Assembly: GCA_903825305.1 (NCBI GenBank)
Contig: CAIKAC010000023.1
Coordinates: forward strand, 84,464-148,463
Reading direction: 5' to 3'
Length of the DNA: 64,000 bases
From: an uncultured Actinomycetes bacterium
GTDB taxonomy: Bacteria > Actinomycetota > Acidimicrobiia > Acidimicrobiales > RAAP-2
The notes beneath the pieces were generated by a model. That model was not told the DNA's origin. It saw nothing but the letters and a program-made list of their open reading frames with translations, and did not search any database. Shown here piece by piece: positions 52,366-63,586 of this stretch; positions within the stretch are counted from its first letter, which is position 1, and each line of letters starts with the position of its first letter. A program made the translations under genes and the position numbers.

Positions 52366-55300
52366 ATGGCCAGAGCCCAGGGCCCTGAAGCAGCGCGCGG
52401 CACCCTGTATCGGGCTGGCTACGAGCACGATGCTTGTGGTGTGGGCATGATCGCCAACATCCATGGTGAGATCTCGCACGCCAACGTGGACGATGCGCTC
52501 ACCATTCTCGAAAACCTCGAACACCGGGGCGCCTCAGGCGCTGAGCCGTCAACCGGTGATGGTGCGGGAATCTTGACGCAGATTCCTGACTCGTTCTTCC
52601 GAGCGGTTACTGATTTCACGCTGCCTCAACCTGGACACTACGCCGCTGGGATTGTGTTTGCTCCACAAAACCACCCCATTGAGTTGGTCAAGGAGTCCAT
52701 CGAGGCCATTGCCACCCAAGAGGGCGTATCGGTGTTGGGATGGCGACCGCTCCCCACCAATAACGCTGAGTTGGGTTCTGGCGCTCTCAGCGCTGAGCCC
52801 AACATGGTGCAGATCTTTGTTGCCGTTCCAGGATTGGCGAGCCTTGATCTCGATCGGGCCGTCTATCCACTTCGCAAACGAATTGAACACGAGGTTGCTG
52901 AAACCTACGTGGCATCGCTATCCGCGCGCACCATTGTCTACAAGGGCATGTTGACCTCATCGCAGTTGCGACGCTATTTCCCTGACTTGCAGGATGTTCG
53001 CTACGAATCTGCCATTTCACTCGTTCACTCACGGTTTTCCACCAACACCTTCCCGTCGTGGTCCTTGGCGCATCCCTTTCGCCTCATTGCCCACAATGGC
53101 GAGTTCAATACCATTAAGGGAAATCGAAATTGGATGCGCGCACGAGAGGCGCTCTTGGCCACCGAGGCCATCCCGGGTGACCTCAGCCGGATCTTTCCAG
53201 TCTGTGATCCCAGCGGATCAGACTCAGCCTCATTCGATGAGGTACTCGAGTTGCTCCACCTTGGCGGACGGAGTTTGCCTCACGCTGTGTTGATGATGAT
53301 TCCCGAGGCTTGGGAACGAAACGAGCAGATGGATCCCGCTCGTCGCGCCTTCTATGCCTTTCATTCCTCGCTGATGGAGGCATGGGACGGCCCAGCCGAT
53401 GTTGCCTTTACCGATGGTGAGGTTGTGGGGGCGGTTCTTGACCGCAACGGATTGCGTCCAGCGCGCTATTGGGTCACCGACGATGACCGGGTGATTTTCG
53501 CCTCCGAAGTTGGTGTCCTCGACATTGATCCGGCAAACGTGGTGGCCAAGGGCCGCCTCGAACCCGGGAAGATGTTCTTGGTTGACACCAAGGTCGGTCG
53601 AATCATTGATGACCAAGAGATCAAGGATGCTTTGGCGGCTGAGCACCCCTACGCCGAGTGGCTCGAAGACAATCTGGTCAGCTTGGATGATCTTCCCGAT
53701 CGCCGCATGCTCACACCTCAACACTCAAGTGTGGTGCGCCACCAGCGACTCTTCGGCTACTCCTCTGAGGACCTCCGCGTGATCGTGGGTCCCATGGCGG
53801 CTAGTGGCGCAGAGCCAATTGGGTCGATGGGCTCGGACACCCCCATAGCTGTTTTGTCTCAGCGGCCACGGTTGCTCTTCGACTACTTCACCCAGATGTT
53901 TGCTCAAGTCACGAATCCGCCGCTTGATGCCATTCGAGAGGAACTGGTCACCGCCGTGTCGGGCGTCGTTGGACCTGAAGGAAATCTTTTGGCGGCCGAT
54001 CCGCAGAGTTGCCATCAGATCGTGGTGCCGAACCCAGTCATCGATCGAGACCAGCTAGCGAAGTTGCTCTATGTCAACGAGCACGGTGAAACGCCTGGAT
54101 TTAAGGCGTTTGCTGTAGATGGCCTGTTCCGAGTTCCCGAGCCTGGCGAAGATGCTGGTGTCTTGATGGCAAAAGCCATTGCCGATTGCTGTTCGGCGAT
54201 TTCGGATGCCATTCAAGGAGGAGCCAACGTCATCGTTTTGTCAGACCGAAACTCATCCGCCGAGCTGGCACCCATTCCCTCACTCTTGCTCACCGCTGCT
54301 GTTCATCAACACCTCGTAGCCGAAAAGACCCGAACGAAAGTGGGGCTTGTCGTTGAGGCTGGCGACGCTCGCGAAGTCCACCACATTGCGCTCCTTATTG
54401 GTTTTGGTGCAGCGACGGTGAATCCCTACTTGGCCCTTGACAGCATCGACGACATGCTGGCCGAGGGGAAGATCAGCGGCATTTCGCAGCGTCAAGCGCA
54501 CGCCAACTATCTGAAGGCGGCAGCAAAGGGAGTCCTGAAGGTCATGTCCAAGATGGGCGTGTCGACGATCGCGTCCTACACCGGAGCCCAATTGTTTGAG
54601 GCCGTGGGTATCGCCAGCGACGTCGTCGATACCTACTTCACCGGAACTGCGAGTCGCATCGAAGGAGTTGGCTTAACTGAGATTGCCACTGAGGTGTTGG
54701 TTCGTCACGCCAAATCCCAGCCCAGCCGTCCGAGCGAACTCGCTCACCGTGAACTCGAAGTTGGAGGTGACTATCAGTGGCGCCGAGAAGGCGAGATTCA
54801 CCTTTTCAATCCCAAGACCGTCTTCAAACTTCAACACGCAACCAGATCCAAGCGCTATGAAATCTTCAAGGAATATACGGCCCTCGTTGATGAGCAAGCA
54901 ACGCGCCTTGCAACCTTGCGGGGATTGTTTAACTTCCAACAAGAAGGGATTCAGCCCATCGCTATCGACGAAGTCGAGCCGGTCGAAGCCATTGTCAAGC
55001 GCTTCAACACAGGGGCGATGTCATACGGTTCGATTTCAGCCGAGGCACATGAAACCTTGGCCATAGCCATGAACCGCTTAGGCGGACGCTCCAACACGGG
55101 CGAAGGGGGAGAGGACCCAGCTCGATTCGTCATCGATGAGAACGGTGATTCTCGTCGCTCAGCTATCAAGCAAGTGGCATCAGGACGCTTTGGCGTGACG
55201 AGTAACTACCTGGTCAATGCCGATGACCTCCAGATCAAGATTGCCCAAGGCGCCAAGCCGGGAGAAGGCGGGCAGTTGCCGGGCCACAAAGTCACCCCAA

Positions 55301-56913
55301 CCATTGCAGCAACGCGTCACTCCACGCCTGGGGTTGGATTGATTTCACCGCCCCCTCATCACGACATCTATTCCATTGAAGACATCGCCCAGCTCATTCA
55401 CGATTTGAAGAGCGCGAACCCCGAAGCGAGGGTGCACGTCAAGTTGGTGTCTGAGGTTGGTGTGGGTACCGTTGCTGCTGGTGTAGCCAAAGCGCACTCT
55501 GATGTCGTGCTGATCTCAGGAGGCGACGGAGGAACCGGGGCTGCACCTTTGACTTCGCTCAAGCACACGGGTGGGCCATGGGAACTGGGTCTTGCCGAAA
55601 CGCAACAAACATTGCTCTTGAATGGTTTACGAGACCGCATCGTGATCCAAGTTGATGGGCAACTTAGAACGGGCCGTGACGTCGTGATCGCGGCCTTGCT
55701 CGGAGCCGAAGAGTACGGATTTGCTTCTGCGCCACTCGTGGTTTCTGGTTGCATCATGATGCGTGTCTGTCATTTGGACACCTGTCCGGTGGGTATTGCC
55801 ACACAAAACCCTGTTCTGCGTGAGCGGTACACCGGCACACCAGAATTTGTCGAGACCTTCTTCGAATACATCGCGCAAGAAGTTCGAGAGCTACTGGCCT
55901 CGCTCGGTCTCCGTAGCCTCGATGAAGCCATTGGCCGAGCTGAATTGCTGGATGCGCGAGACGCTCTTGATCACGCCAAGGCGCGCGGCTTGGACTTGTC
56001 GGCCATCTTTGCCATTCCAGACGTCCCAGGAGATCGACGCTGCACTTCTAGTCAGGACCATGGCCTGGAGTCAGCACTGGATCAGATCTACTTGCCGGAA
56101 CTTCGTATGGCACTCGATGAGGGACGCGCCTTCAGCGCAGAGTTGACGATCACGAACCGAGACCGCACTGTCGGCACCTTGGCGGGCTATGAGCTCACCA
56201 AGCGCTTTGGAGGTAGAGGACTCGAGCCTGGAACCGTTTCATTGCACTTCACTGGCACCGCAGGTCAGAGTTTCGGGGCCTTCGTACCCCGAGGAATCGA
56301 GCTCGAACTCATTGGTGATGCCAACGACTACGTCGGCAAAGGCATTTCAGGTGGACGCATCATCGTTCGGCCTTCTGAGAGCGCCAGGTTTGCCGCACAC
56401 GAACAGGTCATTGCTGGCAATGTCATTGGTTATGGGGCAACCTCAGGCCAAATTTTCATACGCGGGCGTGTGGGGGAGCGATTCTGTGTTCGCAACTCTG
56501 GCGCGACAGCCGTAGTTGAAGGTGTTGGAGACCACGCCTGTGAGTACATGACCGGTGGTCGCGTCGTTGTTTTAGGTGAGACTGGGAGAAACTTTGGCGC
56601 CGGGATGTCGGGTGGCATTGCGTTTGTGTATGACCCAGATCGCAAACTGGTGGGGCGAGTTAATCCCGAAATGGTTGAACTCGAAGCGCTTGATAACCAA
56701 GACACCACCTGGCTCATCGGCCTCCTTGGAGATTATGCAGAGGCCACTAAGTCACCCGTGGCTCGCCGTCTACTCGAACGTCCCGACGAGGCGTTGGTGG
56801 ACATGATCAAGGTAATGCCCCGCGATTACCGGCGCGTGCTCGAAGCGAGTGTTCGAGCATTGGCCGAAGGACGAGATGTAGAGCAAGCGATCATGGAGAC
56901 AGCCCGTGGCTAA
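52366..56913 (+). CDS. gltB: Glutamate synthase, large subunit
   Basis: GltB (1515 residues) makes glutamate from glutamine and 2-oxoglutarate. The class II amidotransferase begins at Cys24 ([15 protein letters not shown]), exposed by removal of a 23-residue propeptide. The central domain and the FMN synthase domain follow ([11 protein letters not shown] and [10 protein letters not shown]). The [3Fe-4S] cluster ligands are in [15 protein letters not shown]. The GXGXG helix domain ends the protein ([27 protein letters not shown]). ATG 52366 has GAGGAG nine bases upstream and is preferred to the in-frame TTG at 52306. It overlaps gltD by eight bases. Confidence 0.97.
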   Translation: MARAQGPEAARGTLYRAGYEHDACGVGMIANIHGEISHANVDDALTILENLEHRGASGAEPSTGDGAGILTQIPDSFFRAVTDFTLPQPGHYAAGIVFAPQNHPIELVKESIEAIATQEGVSVLGWRPLPTNNAELGSGALSAEPNMVQIFVAVPGLASLDLDRAVYPLRKRIEHEVAETYVASLSARTIVYKGMLTSSQLRRYFPDLQDVRYESAISLVHSRFSTNTFPSWSLAHPFRLIAHNGEFNTIKGNRNWMRAREALLATEAIPGDLSRIFPVCDPSGSDSASFDEVLELLHLGGRSLPHAVLMMIPEAWERNEQMDPARRAFYAFHSSLMEAWDGPADVAFTDGEVVGAVLDRNGLRPARYWVTDDDRVIFASEVGVLDIDPANVVAKGRLEPGKMFLVDTKVGRIIDDQEIKDALAAEHPYAEWLEDNLVSLDDLPDRRMLTPQHSSVVRHQRLFGYSSEDLRVIVGPMAASGAEPIGSMGSDTPIAVLSQRPRLLFDYFTQMFAQVTNPPLDAIREELVTAVSGVVGPEGNLLAADPQSCHQIVVPNPVIDRDQLAKLLYVNEHGETPGFKAFAVDGLFRVPEPGEDAGVLMAKAIADCCSAISDAIQGGANVIVLSDRNSSAELAPIPSLLLTAAVHQHLVAEKTRTKVGLVVEAGDAREVHHIALLIGFGAATVNPYLALDSIDDMLAEGKISGISQRQAHANYLKAAAKGVLKVMSKMGVSTIASYTGAQLFEAVGIASDVVDTYFTGTASRIEGVGLTEIATEVLVRHAKSQPSRPSELAHRELEVGGDYQWRREGEIHLFNPKTVFKLQHATRSKRYEIFKEYTALVDEQATRLATLRGLFNFQQEGIQPIAIDEVEPVEAIVKRFNTGAMSYGSISAEAHETLAIAMNRLGGRSNTGEGGEDPARFVIDENGDSRRSAIKQVASGRFGVTSNYLVNADDLQIKIAQGAKPGEGGQLPGHKVTPTIAATRHSTPGVGLISPPPHHDIYSIEDIAQLIHDLKSANPEARVHVKLVSEVGVGTVAAGVAKAHSDVVLISGGDGGTGAAPLTSLKHTGGPWELGLAETQQTLLLNGLRDRIVIQVDGQLRTGRDVVIAALLGAEEYGFASAPLVVSGCIMMRVCHLDTCPVGIATQNPVLRERYTGTPEFVETFFEYIAQEVRELLASLGLRSLDEAIGRAELLDARDALDHAKARGLDLSAIFAIPDVPGDRRCTSSQDHGLESALDQIYLPELRMALDEGRAFSAELTITNRDRTVGTLAGYELTKRFGGRGLEPGTVSLHFTGTAGQSFGAFVPRGIELELIGDANDYVGKGISGGRIIVRPSESARFAAHEQVIAGNVIGYGATSGQIFIRGRVGERFCVRNSGATAVVEGVGDHACEYMTGGRVVVLGETGRNFGAGMSGGIAFVYDPDRKLVGRVNPEMVELEALDNQDTTWLIGLLGDYAEATKSPVARRLLERPDEALVDMIKVMPRDYRRVLEASVRALAEGRDVEQAIMETARG

Positions 56914-58402
56914 GCCAACTGGATTCTTAGAGTTTGACCGCAGTGGTCCGAGACGTCGGCCGGTACCGGTGCGCTTGCGAGACTGGCGCGAAGTTTACGA
57001 ACCCTTTGAAGAGGGAGAAGCGAAGAATCAAGCTGCTCGATGCATGGACTGCGGCATTCCCTTTTGCCACGAGGGGTGCCCCTTAGGGAATCTCATTCCT
57101 GAGTTCAATGACTTGGTCTATAGGGGCGATTGGGCTGCAGCATCAGAGCGACTCCATGCCACCAACAATTTCCCGGAGTTTACGGGACGACTCTGTCCAG
57201 CTCCCTGCGAAGGATCCTGTGTTCTGGGCATCTCACAAGAACCTGTGGCCATAGAACGCACCGAATTCGAAATTGTTGAACGTGCTTGGGCTGACGGATT
57301 GATCCACCCGATTCGAGCTTCTCGTTCCACGGGTAAAGCCGTCGCTGTTGTGGGCTCCGGACCCTCTGGCCTCGCTGCAGCACAACAGCTCATCAGGGCC
57401 GGACATCGCGTCGTGGTGTATGAACGAGGCGAACAACCCGGTGGTTTGCTCCGCTTTGGTATCCCGGAATTCAAGATGGAAAAGGCCATCATCGATCGCC
57501 GCCTAGTGCAGCTCGAAGAAGAAGGCGTTGAGTTCCGCTGCGGCGTCGAAGTCGGAGGTTCTGGTCGAACCGGTGGATCTCGCGCAACCACGTGCACCAC
57601 AGTCACACTCGAAGACCTTGAGAATGAATACGACGCCGTGGTACTGGCGATTGGGTCGACGACTGCTCGAGATCTCGCCATCGAGGGCCGTGAACTCGAT
57701 GGCATTTATGTGGCCATGGACTACCTCAAGCCGGCCAACATGGTCCAAGCTGGTCTGTTGGACGAGCACCCGATCAATGCCAAGGACGCTCATGTCGTGA
57801 TCATTGGCGGTGGCGACACAGGAGCCGACTGTCTCGGCACTGCTCACCGTCAAGGAGCTGCTTCGGTGACGCAACTCGAGATCATGGCTCAGCCACCCGA
57901 GACAAGGGGTGAGGCCAATCCTTGGCCTACGTGGCCGGTGGTTTTCCGTACTTCTTCAGCACATGAAGAAGGCGGTGAGCGTCTCTACAGCGTGACCACC
58001 GTTGCCTTTGTAGGCGATGCCGGAAAAGTGACGGGACTGCGTTGCCAAAAGGTTGAGGTCGTCACCGGAGACGATGGTCGTCCGCAGTTCCGAAATGTCG
58101 AAGGTTCGGAATTTGAGCTCAAGGCTGACCTCGTGTTCCTGGCTTTGGGATTCTCTGGTCCCGAAACCGACGGCGTGGCGTCCGGGATGGCACTCACCCC
58201 TCAAGGCACGATCGATGCCCACGGTACGTGGAGTACCTCTCGGACCGGCGTTTTCGTCTGTGGGGACGCCACCCGCGGCCAAAGCCTGATTGTATGGGCC
58301 ATAGCGGAAGGACGCTCAGCTGCAGCAGCAGTCGATGCCTTCTTGATGGGTGAGAGCGATCTGCCCGAGCCGGTTATTCCGGGTCAACTCGCGATTCGCT
58401 GA
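56906..58402 (+). CDS. gltD: Glutamate synthase, small subunit (NADPH)
   Basis: GltD (498 residues) passes electrons from NADPH through FAD and [4Fe-4S] clusters to GltB. The N-terminal cysteine motifs are [17 protein letters not shown] near residue 48 and [12 protein letters not shown] near 97. The FAD loop [15 protein letters not shown] is near 150, the NADPH loop [16 protein letters not shown] near 300, and [17 protein letters not shown] near the end. GTG 56906 overlaps the gltB stop in the sequence GTGGCTAA, the same junction as coaE-uvrB. The next gene has its own promoter over the gltD stop. Confidence 0.97.
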   Translation: MAKPTGFLEFDRSGPRRRPVPVRLRDWREVYEPFEEGEAKNQAARCMDCGIPFCHEGCPLGNLIPEFNDLVYRGDWAAASERLHATNNFPEFTGRLCPAPCEGSCVLGISQEPVAIERTEFEIVERAWADGLIHPIRASRSTGKAVAVVGSGPSGLAAAQQLIRAGHRVVVYERGEQPGGLLRFGIPEFKMEKAIIDRRLVQLEEEGVEFRCGVEVGGSGRTGGSRATTCTTVTLEDLENEYDAVVLAIGSTTARDLAIEGRELDGIYVAMDYLKPANMVQAGLLDEHPINAKDAHVVIIGGGDTGADCLGTAHRQGAASVTQLEIMAQPPETRGEANPWPTWPVVFRTSSAHEEGGERLYSVTTVAFVGDAGKVTGLRCQKVEVVTGDDGRPQFRNVEGSEFELKADLVFLALGFSGPETDGVASGMALTPQGTIDAHGTWSTSRTGVFVCGDATRGQSLIVWAIAEGRSAAAAVDAFLMGESDLPEPVIPGQLAIR

Positions 58403-58428
58403 CGAACGCGTTAACCCCGAACTAGTCT
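58399..58428 (+). promoter_or_regulatory. Putative promoter of the acyl-CoA synthetase gene
   Basis: CTGACG (58399-58404, covering the gltD stop) and TAGTCT (58423-58428) are separated by 18 bases. This is the best -35/-10 pair that I see in the window. A leader of about 25 bases with a GAGAGGG ribosome binding site follows. Confidence 0.45.
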
Positions 58429-58460
58429 CAATTTACGTTGAGAGGTTTGAGAGGGACTGA

Positions 58461-60092
58461 ATGCTCACCAGCACCATGCAGCCACGACCATTGTTGGTCC
58501 GCGACATTATGCGTCATGGGGAGACCTTTTACGCCGACTCTAAGGTCATCACCGTTCACGCCGACCACTACCAAGAAGCCACCTACGCCGAGGTGGCTGA
58601 ACGCGCCACACGCCTCGCGTCAGCCTTGGCTAAGCACGGCATCCAACCTGGCGACCGAGTCGGTACCTTTTTGTGGAACAACCAGACACACCTTGAGGCC
58701 TATCTCGGCATTCCCTCGATGGGCGCCGTCATTCACACGCTGAACATTCGCCTGTTCCCTGAGCAATTGGCCTATGTCATCAACCACGCGCAAGATTCGG
58801 TAATCATCGTTGACGACATCATCATTCCCTTGCTGGCACGCGTCGCAGACCAACTCAGCACCGTAAAGCTCTATGTGGTTGCTGGCGAGGGCGATGCCTC
58901 AGCACTACCTGGACCCGTTGTTCGCTACGAAGACTTTTTGGCATCGGGCGAGACCAGCTACGACTGGCCGAAGTTTGATGAGAATACGGCCGCGGCTATG
59001 TGTTACACCAGTGGCACCACGGGAAACCCCAAGGGCGTTGTGTACTCCCACCGATCTACGTACCTGCATTCCATGGCTGAGACCTCAGCCGGATCCCTCG
59101 GCGTCTGTGAAGCAGATCGCGTGCTCATCATTGTTCCGATGTTCCATGCCAATGCATGGGGGACGCCGTACAGCGCTTGGATGGTGGGTGCAGACATCGT
59201 TATGCCACAACAGTTCTTGACGGGAGAGGCGCTCGCACGAGTCATTCCCGACACGCGGCCAACCGTCTCTTGTGGCGTGCCTACCATTTGGAACGACTTG
59301 CTGGCTTGGTCCACCACCCACGACGTTGACCTCTCATCGTTGCGCTCGGTAATCGCCGGAGGATCTTCCGTGCCCCAGGTGTTGATGGACGAATTTGAGC
59401 GCCAACATGACCTCACCATTATCCAAGGCTGGGGTATGACGGAAACCAGCCCGCTGGCGGCCATCGCTGTTCTGCCTGCTCATCACACGCCTGGTGACGA
59501 CACCGACTATCGACTCAAAGCCGGTCGAGTGGTGCCGGGGGTCGAGATGCGAATTGTGGGTCCAGACGGCGATGTGTTGCCCCACGATGGCGTCAGCGTC
59601 GGTGAGATAGAAGTGAGGGGCCCGTGGGTAACCGCGAGTTACTATCTCGATGACGATGATTCGAAGTTTCACGATGGGTGGCTTCGCACGGGAGACGTTG
59701 GGACCTTGGACGCTCGGGGCTACATGGCCATTACCGATCGAACCAAAGACGTCATCAAGTCCGGTGGTGAATGGATCTCTTCGGTAGAACTCGAAAACGC
59801 CATCATGAGCCACCCCGATGTCTTTGAGGCCGCAGTGGTAGCTGTCCCAGACGAGCGCTGGTTCGAGCGGCCCTTGGCTTGTGTCGTGTTTGCGCCTGGC
59901 AAAGAGGTCCCGTTCGAAGAACTTCGTGACTTCCTCGTAGGCAAGGTGGTGCGGTGGTGGCTACCCGAGCGCTGGTGCTCAATGGAGTCCATCCCGAAGA
60001 CATCTGTTGGCAAGTTCGACAAGAAGGTAATTCGTGCTCAGCATGAAGCGGGCGACATTGCAGTCACGAAGTTGAGTGCACCAGCCTCATGA
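58461..60092 (+). CDS. Long/medium-chain acyl-CoA synthetase (AMP-binding)
   Basis: This 543-residue adenylate-forming enzyme activates a fatty acid with ATP and CoA. The P-loop-like motif is CYTSGTTGNPKGVVYSHRST near residue 180, the aromatic/acid site is QGWGMTETSPL near 320, and A7-A8 motifs are DGWLRTGDVG and DRTKDVIKSGGEWIS. The catalytic C-terminal lysine is in PKTSVGKFDKK. It resembles the FadD long- and medium-chain group (HTLNIRLFPEQLAYVIN), but the chain length cannot be read. It has its own promoter and ribosome binding site. A small coupled gene follows. Confidence 0.9.
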   Translation: MLTSTMQPRPLLVRDIMRHGETFYADSKVITVHADHYQEATYAEVAERATRLASALAKHGIQPGDRVGTFLWNNQTHLEAYLGIPSMGAVIHTLNIRLFPEQLAYVINHAQDSVIIVDDIIIPLLARVADQLSTVKLYVVAGEGDASALPGPVVRYEDFLASGETSYDWPKFDENTAAAMCYTSGTTGNPKGVVYSHRSTYLHSMAETSAGSLGVCEADRVLIIVPMFHANAWGTPYSAWMVGADIVMPQQFLTGEALARVIPDTRPTVSCGVPTIWNDLLAWSTTHDVDLSSLRSVIAGGSSVPQVLMDEFERQHDLTIIQGWGMTETSPLAAIAVLPAHHTPGDDTDYRLKAGRVVPGVEMRIVGPDGDVLPHDGVSVGEIEVRGPWVTASYYLDDDDSKFHDGWLRTGDVGTLDARGYMAITDRTKDVIKSGGEWISSVELENAIMSHPDVFEAAVVAVPDERWFERPLACVVFAPGKEVPFEELRDFLVGKVVRWWLPERWCSMESIPKTSVGKFDKKVIRAQHEAGDIAVTKLSAPAS

Positions 60093-60301
60093 GCGCTGAG
60101 TCGCTTAGTGAAGCCGTAGCGAAACTTCGAGACGCGACAGAGATAGTTGCCGATCAAGCAATCGACCTCCTGCGGGCCGCCTTGTCTGAGGAGAATCCCA
60201 AGACCTCGCCGCAAGCTGCCCAAGAAAAGGTGCTCACGCGTGCTCGTCGAAGTATCGAGAAGGCAATTCACCTGATCGAGAGCGTCGATCTCGCTGATTA
60301 A
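60089..60301 (+). CDS. Small helical protein of unknown function
   Basis: This 70-residue protein is not a family that I know. Its ATG overlaps the acyl-CoA synthetase stop (ATGA), so it is translated from the same mRNA. The first 30 residues (LSEAVAKLRDATEIVADQAI) and the last 25 (LTRARRSIEKAIHLIESVDL) form two amphipathic helices joined by a Pro/Ser-rich turn. There is no signal peptide, membrane helix or cysteine. The antiparallel helix-pair look suggests a small partner protein. Its stop overlaps the opposing LOG-family stop in TTAA. Confidence 0.68.
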   Translation: MSAESLSEAVAKLRDATEIVADQAIDLLRAALSEENPKTSPQAAQEKVLTRARRSIEKAIHLIESVDLAD

Positions 60302-61275
60302 GGCCGTGCCGTGTTCACGACATCAATGAGTTGTCGGAGGCGACCAAAATCAACCCGGTTGTAGCGGAAGCCAATTCTTGACGCTTCCACGTCGTCGTTG
60401 TCGCTGATCTCTTCTGCGCGTGGCTCGCAGGCTCGAATCGTGTCATCGACGACAATATCTGAAAAGGCCTCATTGAGCGCCTCGAGATGAGCGTCGTCAA
60501 GCGCATAGTTGAGACGAATGACCAGGTGCTCGCCAAAAAAACGCAGGGACCGATAGTTGCGGTAAAAAGTTTCGATCTCGGACAGGGCGTCGTCGACCCC
60601 TGAGACAATCTTGTAGAGCGAACGATCGGGGGGAGAGATGTACCCTCTCGCCATAGCCGTCTTCTCAGTAAATTCTTCCCAGTGCTGCCAGTAATCATCT
60701 CCGGGGCGCTCCACCAGCAACACGGGCGCAGGCATCGCCTTGCCAGTTTGCAACAAGGTGAGGAGTTCGTAGATCTCATCTAAAGTGCCGAAGCCACCAG
60801 GGAGTACCGCGTAAGCGTGCGACTCTCTCACCAACATGAGCTTGCGGGTGAAGAAATAGCGCATCTCCACCAGTTTCGGGTCATGGGCGATGATGGGATT
60901 GGCTCCTTGCTCATGGGGGAGCAGGATGTTCACGCCAAACGCCCGCTCACGGCCAGCACCTTCGGTGCCCGCTTGCATGATGCCTGGTCCAGCACCGGTG
61001 ACCACCATCCAGTCATCATCAGCGATTCGTTGAGCGAGCTCTCGAGCCATGACGTAGATCGGGTCATCGGCTGGCGTTCGAGCTGATCCAAACATGGTGA
61101 GTTTTCGCTGATTGCGATAGGGCCGAAACACTTCGAAGGCTTCGGTGAATTCGCGGAGCGTCGTGTCGACAATCTTGAGATCCAAGATGTCGGAATCCGG
61201 AGATGCCAGCGCTTCCACGCTGGCTCTCATGGAGTCAATTAGCTGCTGCTGACGGCGGGAGAGGGATTCGGCCAT
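60298..61275 (-). CDS. LOG-family protein (lysine decarboxylase-like fold)
   Basis: This 325-residue protein carries the LOG signature PGGFGTLDE near residue 165 and the nucleotide-binding strand TMFGSARTPADDP near 60, followed by VVTGAGPGIMQAGTEGAG near 91. LOG proteins release cytokinin or nucleobases from ribose monophosphates; many bacterial members act on general nucleotides (PpnN-like). The N-terminal 50 residues and the C-terminal 90 exceed a minimal LOG domain. ATG 61275 lies inside the 3' end of fbiC, with TATGGT five bases upstream, and overlaps that gene by 37 bases; ATG 61230 is an alternative. Confidence 0.83.
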   Translation of the reverse strand: MAESLSRRQQQLIDSMRASVEALASPDSDILDLKIVDTTLREFTEAFEVFRPYRNQRKLTMFGSARTPADDPIYVMARELAQRIADDDWMVVTGAGPGIMQAGTEGAGRERAFGVNILLPHEQGANPIIAHDPKLVEMRYFFTRKLMLVRESHAYAVLPGGFGTLDEIYELLTLLQTGKAMPAPVLLVERPGDDYWQHWEEFTEKTAMARGYISPPDRSLYKIVSGVDDALSEIETFYRNYRSLRFFGEHLVIRLNYALDDAHLEALNEAFSDIVVDDTIRACEPRAEEISDNDDVEASRIGFRYNRVDFGRLRQLIDVVNTARP

Positions 61276-63527
61276 ACCCGACCATATAGCGTGGTGCGCT
61301 GCACGAGGGGTCTCCCCAGAGGGGCCACGATTTCTTGCAGACTTTCTTCATCCATCGCTTGGCCGTGTGAAGCACCAGCCGCTCGCGAGATGTTCTCGTC
61401 CATCAAGGTTCCCCCAAGGTCATTGACGCCCGCTTGAAGCAATTGACGAGCTCCCAGTTGACCGATCTTGACCCAACTTGCTTGTACCGATGGGATCGTC
61501 GATCCATATGCCAAACGACCAACGGCATGCATGAGGAGTGTTTCGCGGAACGTTGGGCCCTTGCGTGAACGGCCTCTTAAGAAAATGGGTGTCGCCATGT
61601 GCACAAAGGGCAGGGGGACGAACTCAGTGAATCCACCCGTTCGTTCGCCGAGTTCACGGGTAACTGAGATGTGCTTCGCCCAACTCCGTGAATTCTCAAC
61701 GGATCCGAACATGATGGTCACATTGGACTTCAAGCCCACCGAGTGCGCCACTTCGTGAACCTCAAGCCATTCTTGGGTATTCACCTTGTCGGGGCACAAT
61801 ATGGCCCGAACCTCGTCGTCAAGAATTTCGGCGGCGGTACCTGGCAGTGTTTTGAGTCCCCGTTCCTTCAAGGCAATGAGGTATTCCTCGAGATCCACTC
61901 CCGATCGCTTGGCTCCTTCATGAACTTCCAACGCTGTGAGTGCATGGATGTGGATCGACGCTGACCCCTTGCGAGCAGCCTCGATCACATCGAGGTAATA
62001 GTCACCATCGAAGGAGGGGTGAATACCTCCCACCATGCACACTTCCGTGCAACCCAGTTCTTCGGCCTCAGTGACGCGCCTCGTTACTTCGGAAAGATCG
62101 AGCAGGTAGGGATCACCACGAAGATTCAACGAGAGCGGACCCTTCGAGAATGCGCAAAAGCGACATTTAAAGGTGCAGACGTTGGTGTAGTTGATATTGC
62201 GATTTCGGACGAAGGTCACCTCATCGCCGGCAATATCGCGACGCATGTGATCAGCTACCTCAGCCACAGCCGCAACTTCACGCCCACGCGCAGAGAACAG
62301 CGTGACCATCTGATCCTCGTCGAGACGTGCGCCATCAGTCACGTCGGCCAAAATCCCGGCAATTTCGTCTCTGATCGGACCCTGCGTGATGGTGATCAGC
62401 TGAGGTGGCAGCGCTTCGCCACCCGATACCCATGCATCTCCCCGGCCAAAGCCTTCAGCATCGTGGAGTGCGAGTACAGCTGACCGATTGGCTTCATCGA
62501 TCCATGCCTCGGGCTGATTGGCAAAGCGAGGGTAGATCGTGAGCCTGGGCACCAGCGTCTTATTGAGCGACGACAAGGTTTCGCCCAGGCGAGTGATTTC
62601 TGGCCACGCACGCTCGGGATTGACGTGGTCGAGGGTGACGGGTGAAATGCCGCCAAGGTCATCAATGCCTGCGTCAATGAGCATGGAGACGTCATCGATG
62701 AGATTCGGCGGCGCCTGAAGATGGACGTCATCGGGGAGCACCATTCGAGCAGCGGCAATACTCCAGAGAAACTCATCAAGTGGAGCCGGATCCATCTTGG
62801 CCATGGCAGTTCCCGGCTTGGGCAGGAAGTTTTGGATAATTACTTCCTGAACGTGGCCGTGGCGCCGATGCGACTCCGCAATGGCCAAAAGCGCCTCCAA
62901 ACGATCCTGACGCGTTTCTCCGATGCCGATCAATAATCCCGTCGTGAAGGGAATCTTCAGTTCCCCTGCATACTCCAACGTCGCCAAACGACGCTCGGGA
63001 GTCTTATCAGGCGCAAGGCGATGGGCCTCGAGGTCGCTTCGAAGCGATTCGAGCATCATTCCCTGACTCGCCGAGGCCCCTCGAAGGTGACTGAGCTCTT
63101 CTCGATCGAGCGCACCTGCATTGGCGTGGGGGAGAAGACCGGTTTCATCTCTCACTGCCGCCATGGCTGCCGCAAGGTATGCAACGGTGCTCTCGTGTCC
63201 ACGCTCGCTCAACCAATCTGCAGCTTGTTCGTAGCGCAACTCAGGGCGCTCGCCGAGCGTGAATAGTGCTTCGGTGCATCCCTGTTCTTGACCTTTTCGT
63301 GCAATGGCGAGCACCTGGTCGATGTCGAGGTACGCAGCCTCAAGGTGAGCAGGTGCTTTGGCGAAGGTGCAGTAGCCACATCGGTCCCTGCACAACATGG
63401 TCAAGGGGATGAACACCTTGGGCGAATAGCTCACCAAGGGGCCGAACAGGGCATCGCGCTTTTTCGACGCGGCAGACGTGAGGACGCGAAGCGGCGTGTC
63501 CACTACATCATGCACGTCGATCGTCAT
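61239..63527 (-). CDS. fbiC: FO synthase (fused CofG/CofH), coenzyme F420 biosynthesis
   Basis: FbiC (762 residues) makes the deazaflavin FO from tyrosine and a ribityl-pyrimidine. It contains two radical-SAM halves. The N-terminal CofG part has CRDRCGYCTFA near residue 46. The C-terminal CofH part has CTFKCRFCAFS near 450. Each is a C-x3-C-x2-C cluster motif. Fusion in this order is the actinobacterial form; the M. tuberculosis protein is about 90 residues longer. ATG 63527 has a GGGGGGTGAC upstream that may serve as the ribosome binding site. The cell therefore probably makes F420. Its 3' end overlaps the LOG gene. Confidence 0.96.
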   Translation of the reverse strand: MTIDVHDVVDTPLRVLTSAASKKRDALFGPLVSYSPKVFIPLTMLCRDRCGYCTFAKAPAHLEAAYLDIDQVLAIARKGQEQGCTEALFTLGERPELRYEQAADWLSERGHESTVAYLAAAMAAVRDETGLLPHANAGALDREELSHLRGASASQGMMLESLRSDLEAHRLAPDKTPERRLATLEYAGELKIPFTTGLLIGIGETRQDRLEALLAIAESHRRHGHVQEVIIQNFLPKPGTAMAKMDPAPLDEFLWSIAAARMVLPDDVHLQAPPNLIDDVSMLIDAGIDDLGGISPVTLDHVNPERAWPEITRLGETLSSLNKTLVPRLTIYPRFANQPEAWIDEANRSAVLALHDAEGFGRGDAWVSGGEALPPQLITITQGPIRDEIAGILADVTDGARLDEDQMVTLFSARGREVAAVAEVADHMRRDIAGDEVTFVRNRNINYTNVCTFKCRFCAFSKGPLSLNLRGDPYLLDLSEVTRRVTEAEELGCTEVCMVGGIHPSFDGDYYLDVIEAARKGSASIHIHALTALEVHEGAKRSGVDLEEYLIALKERGLKTLPGTAAEILDDEVRAILCPDKVNTQEWLEVHEVAHSVGLKSNVTIMFGSVENSRSWAKHISVTRELGERTGGFTEFVPLPFVHMATPIFLRGRSRKGPTFRETLLMHAVGRLAYGSTIPSVQASWVKIGQLGARQLLQAGVNDLGGTLMDENISRAAGASHGQAMDEESLQEIVAPLGRPLVQRTTLYGRVWPNPSPAVSSS

Positions 63528-63586
63528 GTCACCCCCCGGTTACCACTCGTGAATATCAACTCTATCTGTTGCCAAGAATTTATGAC

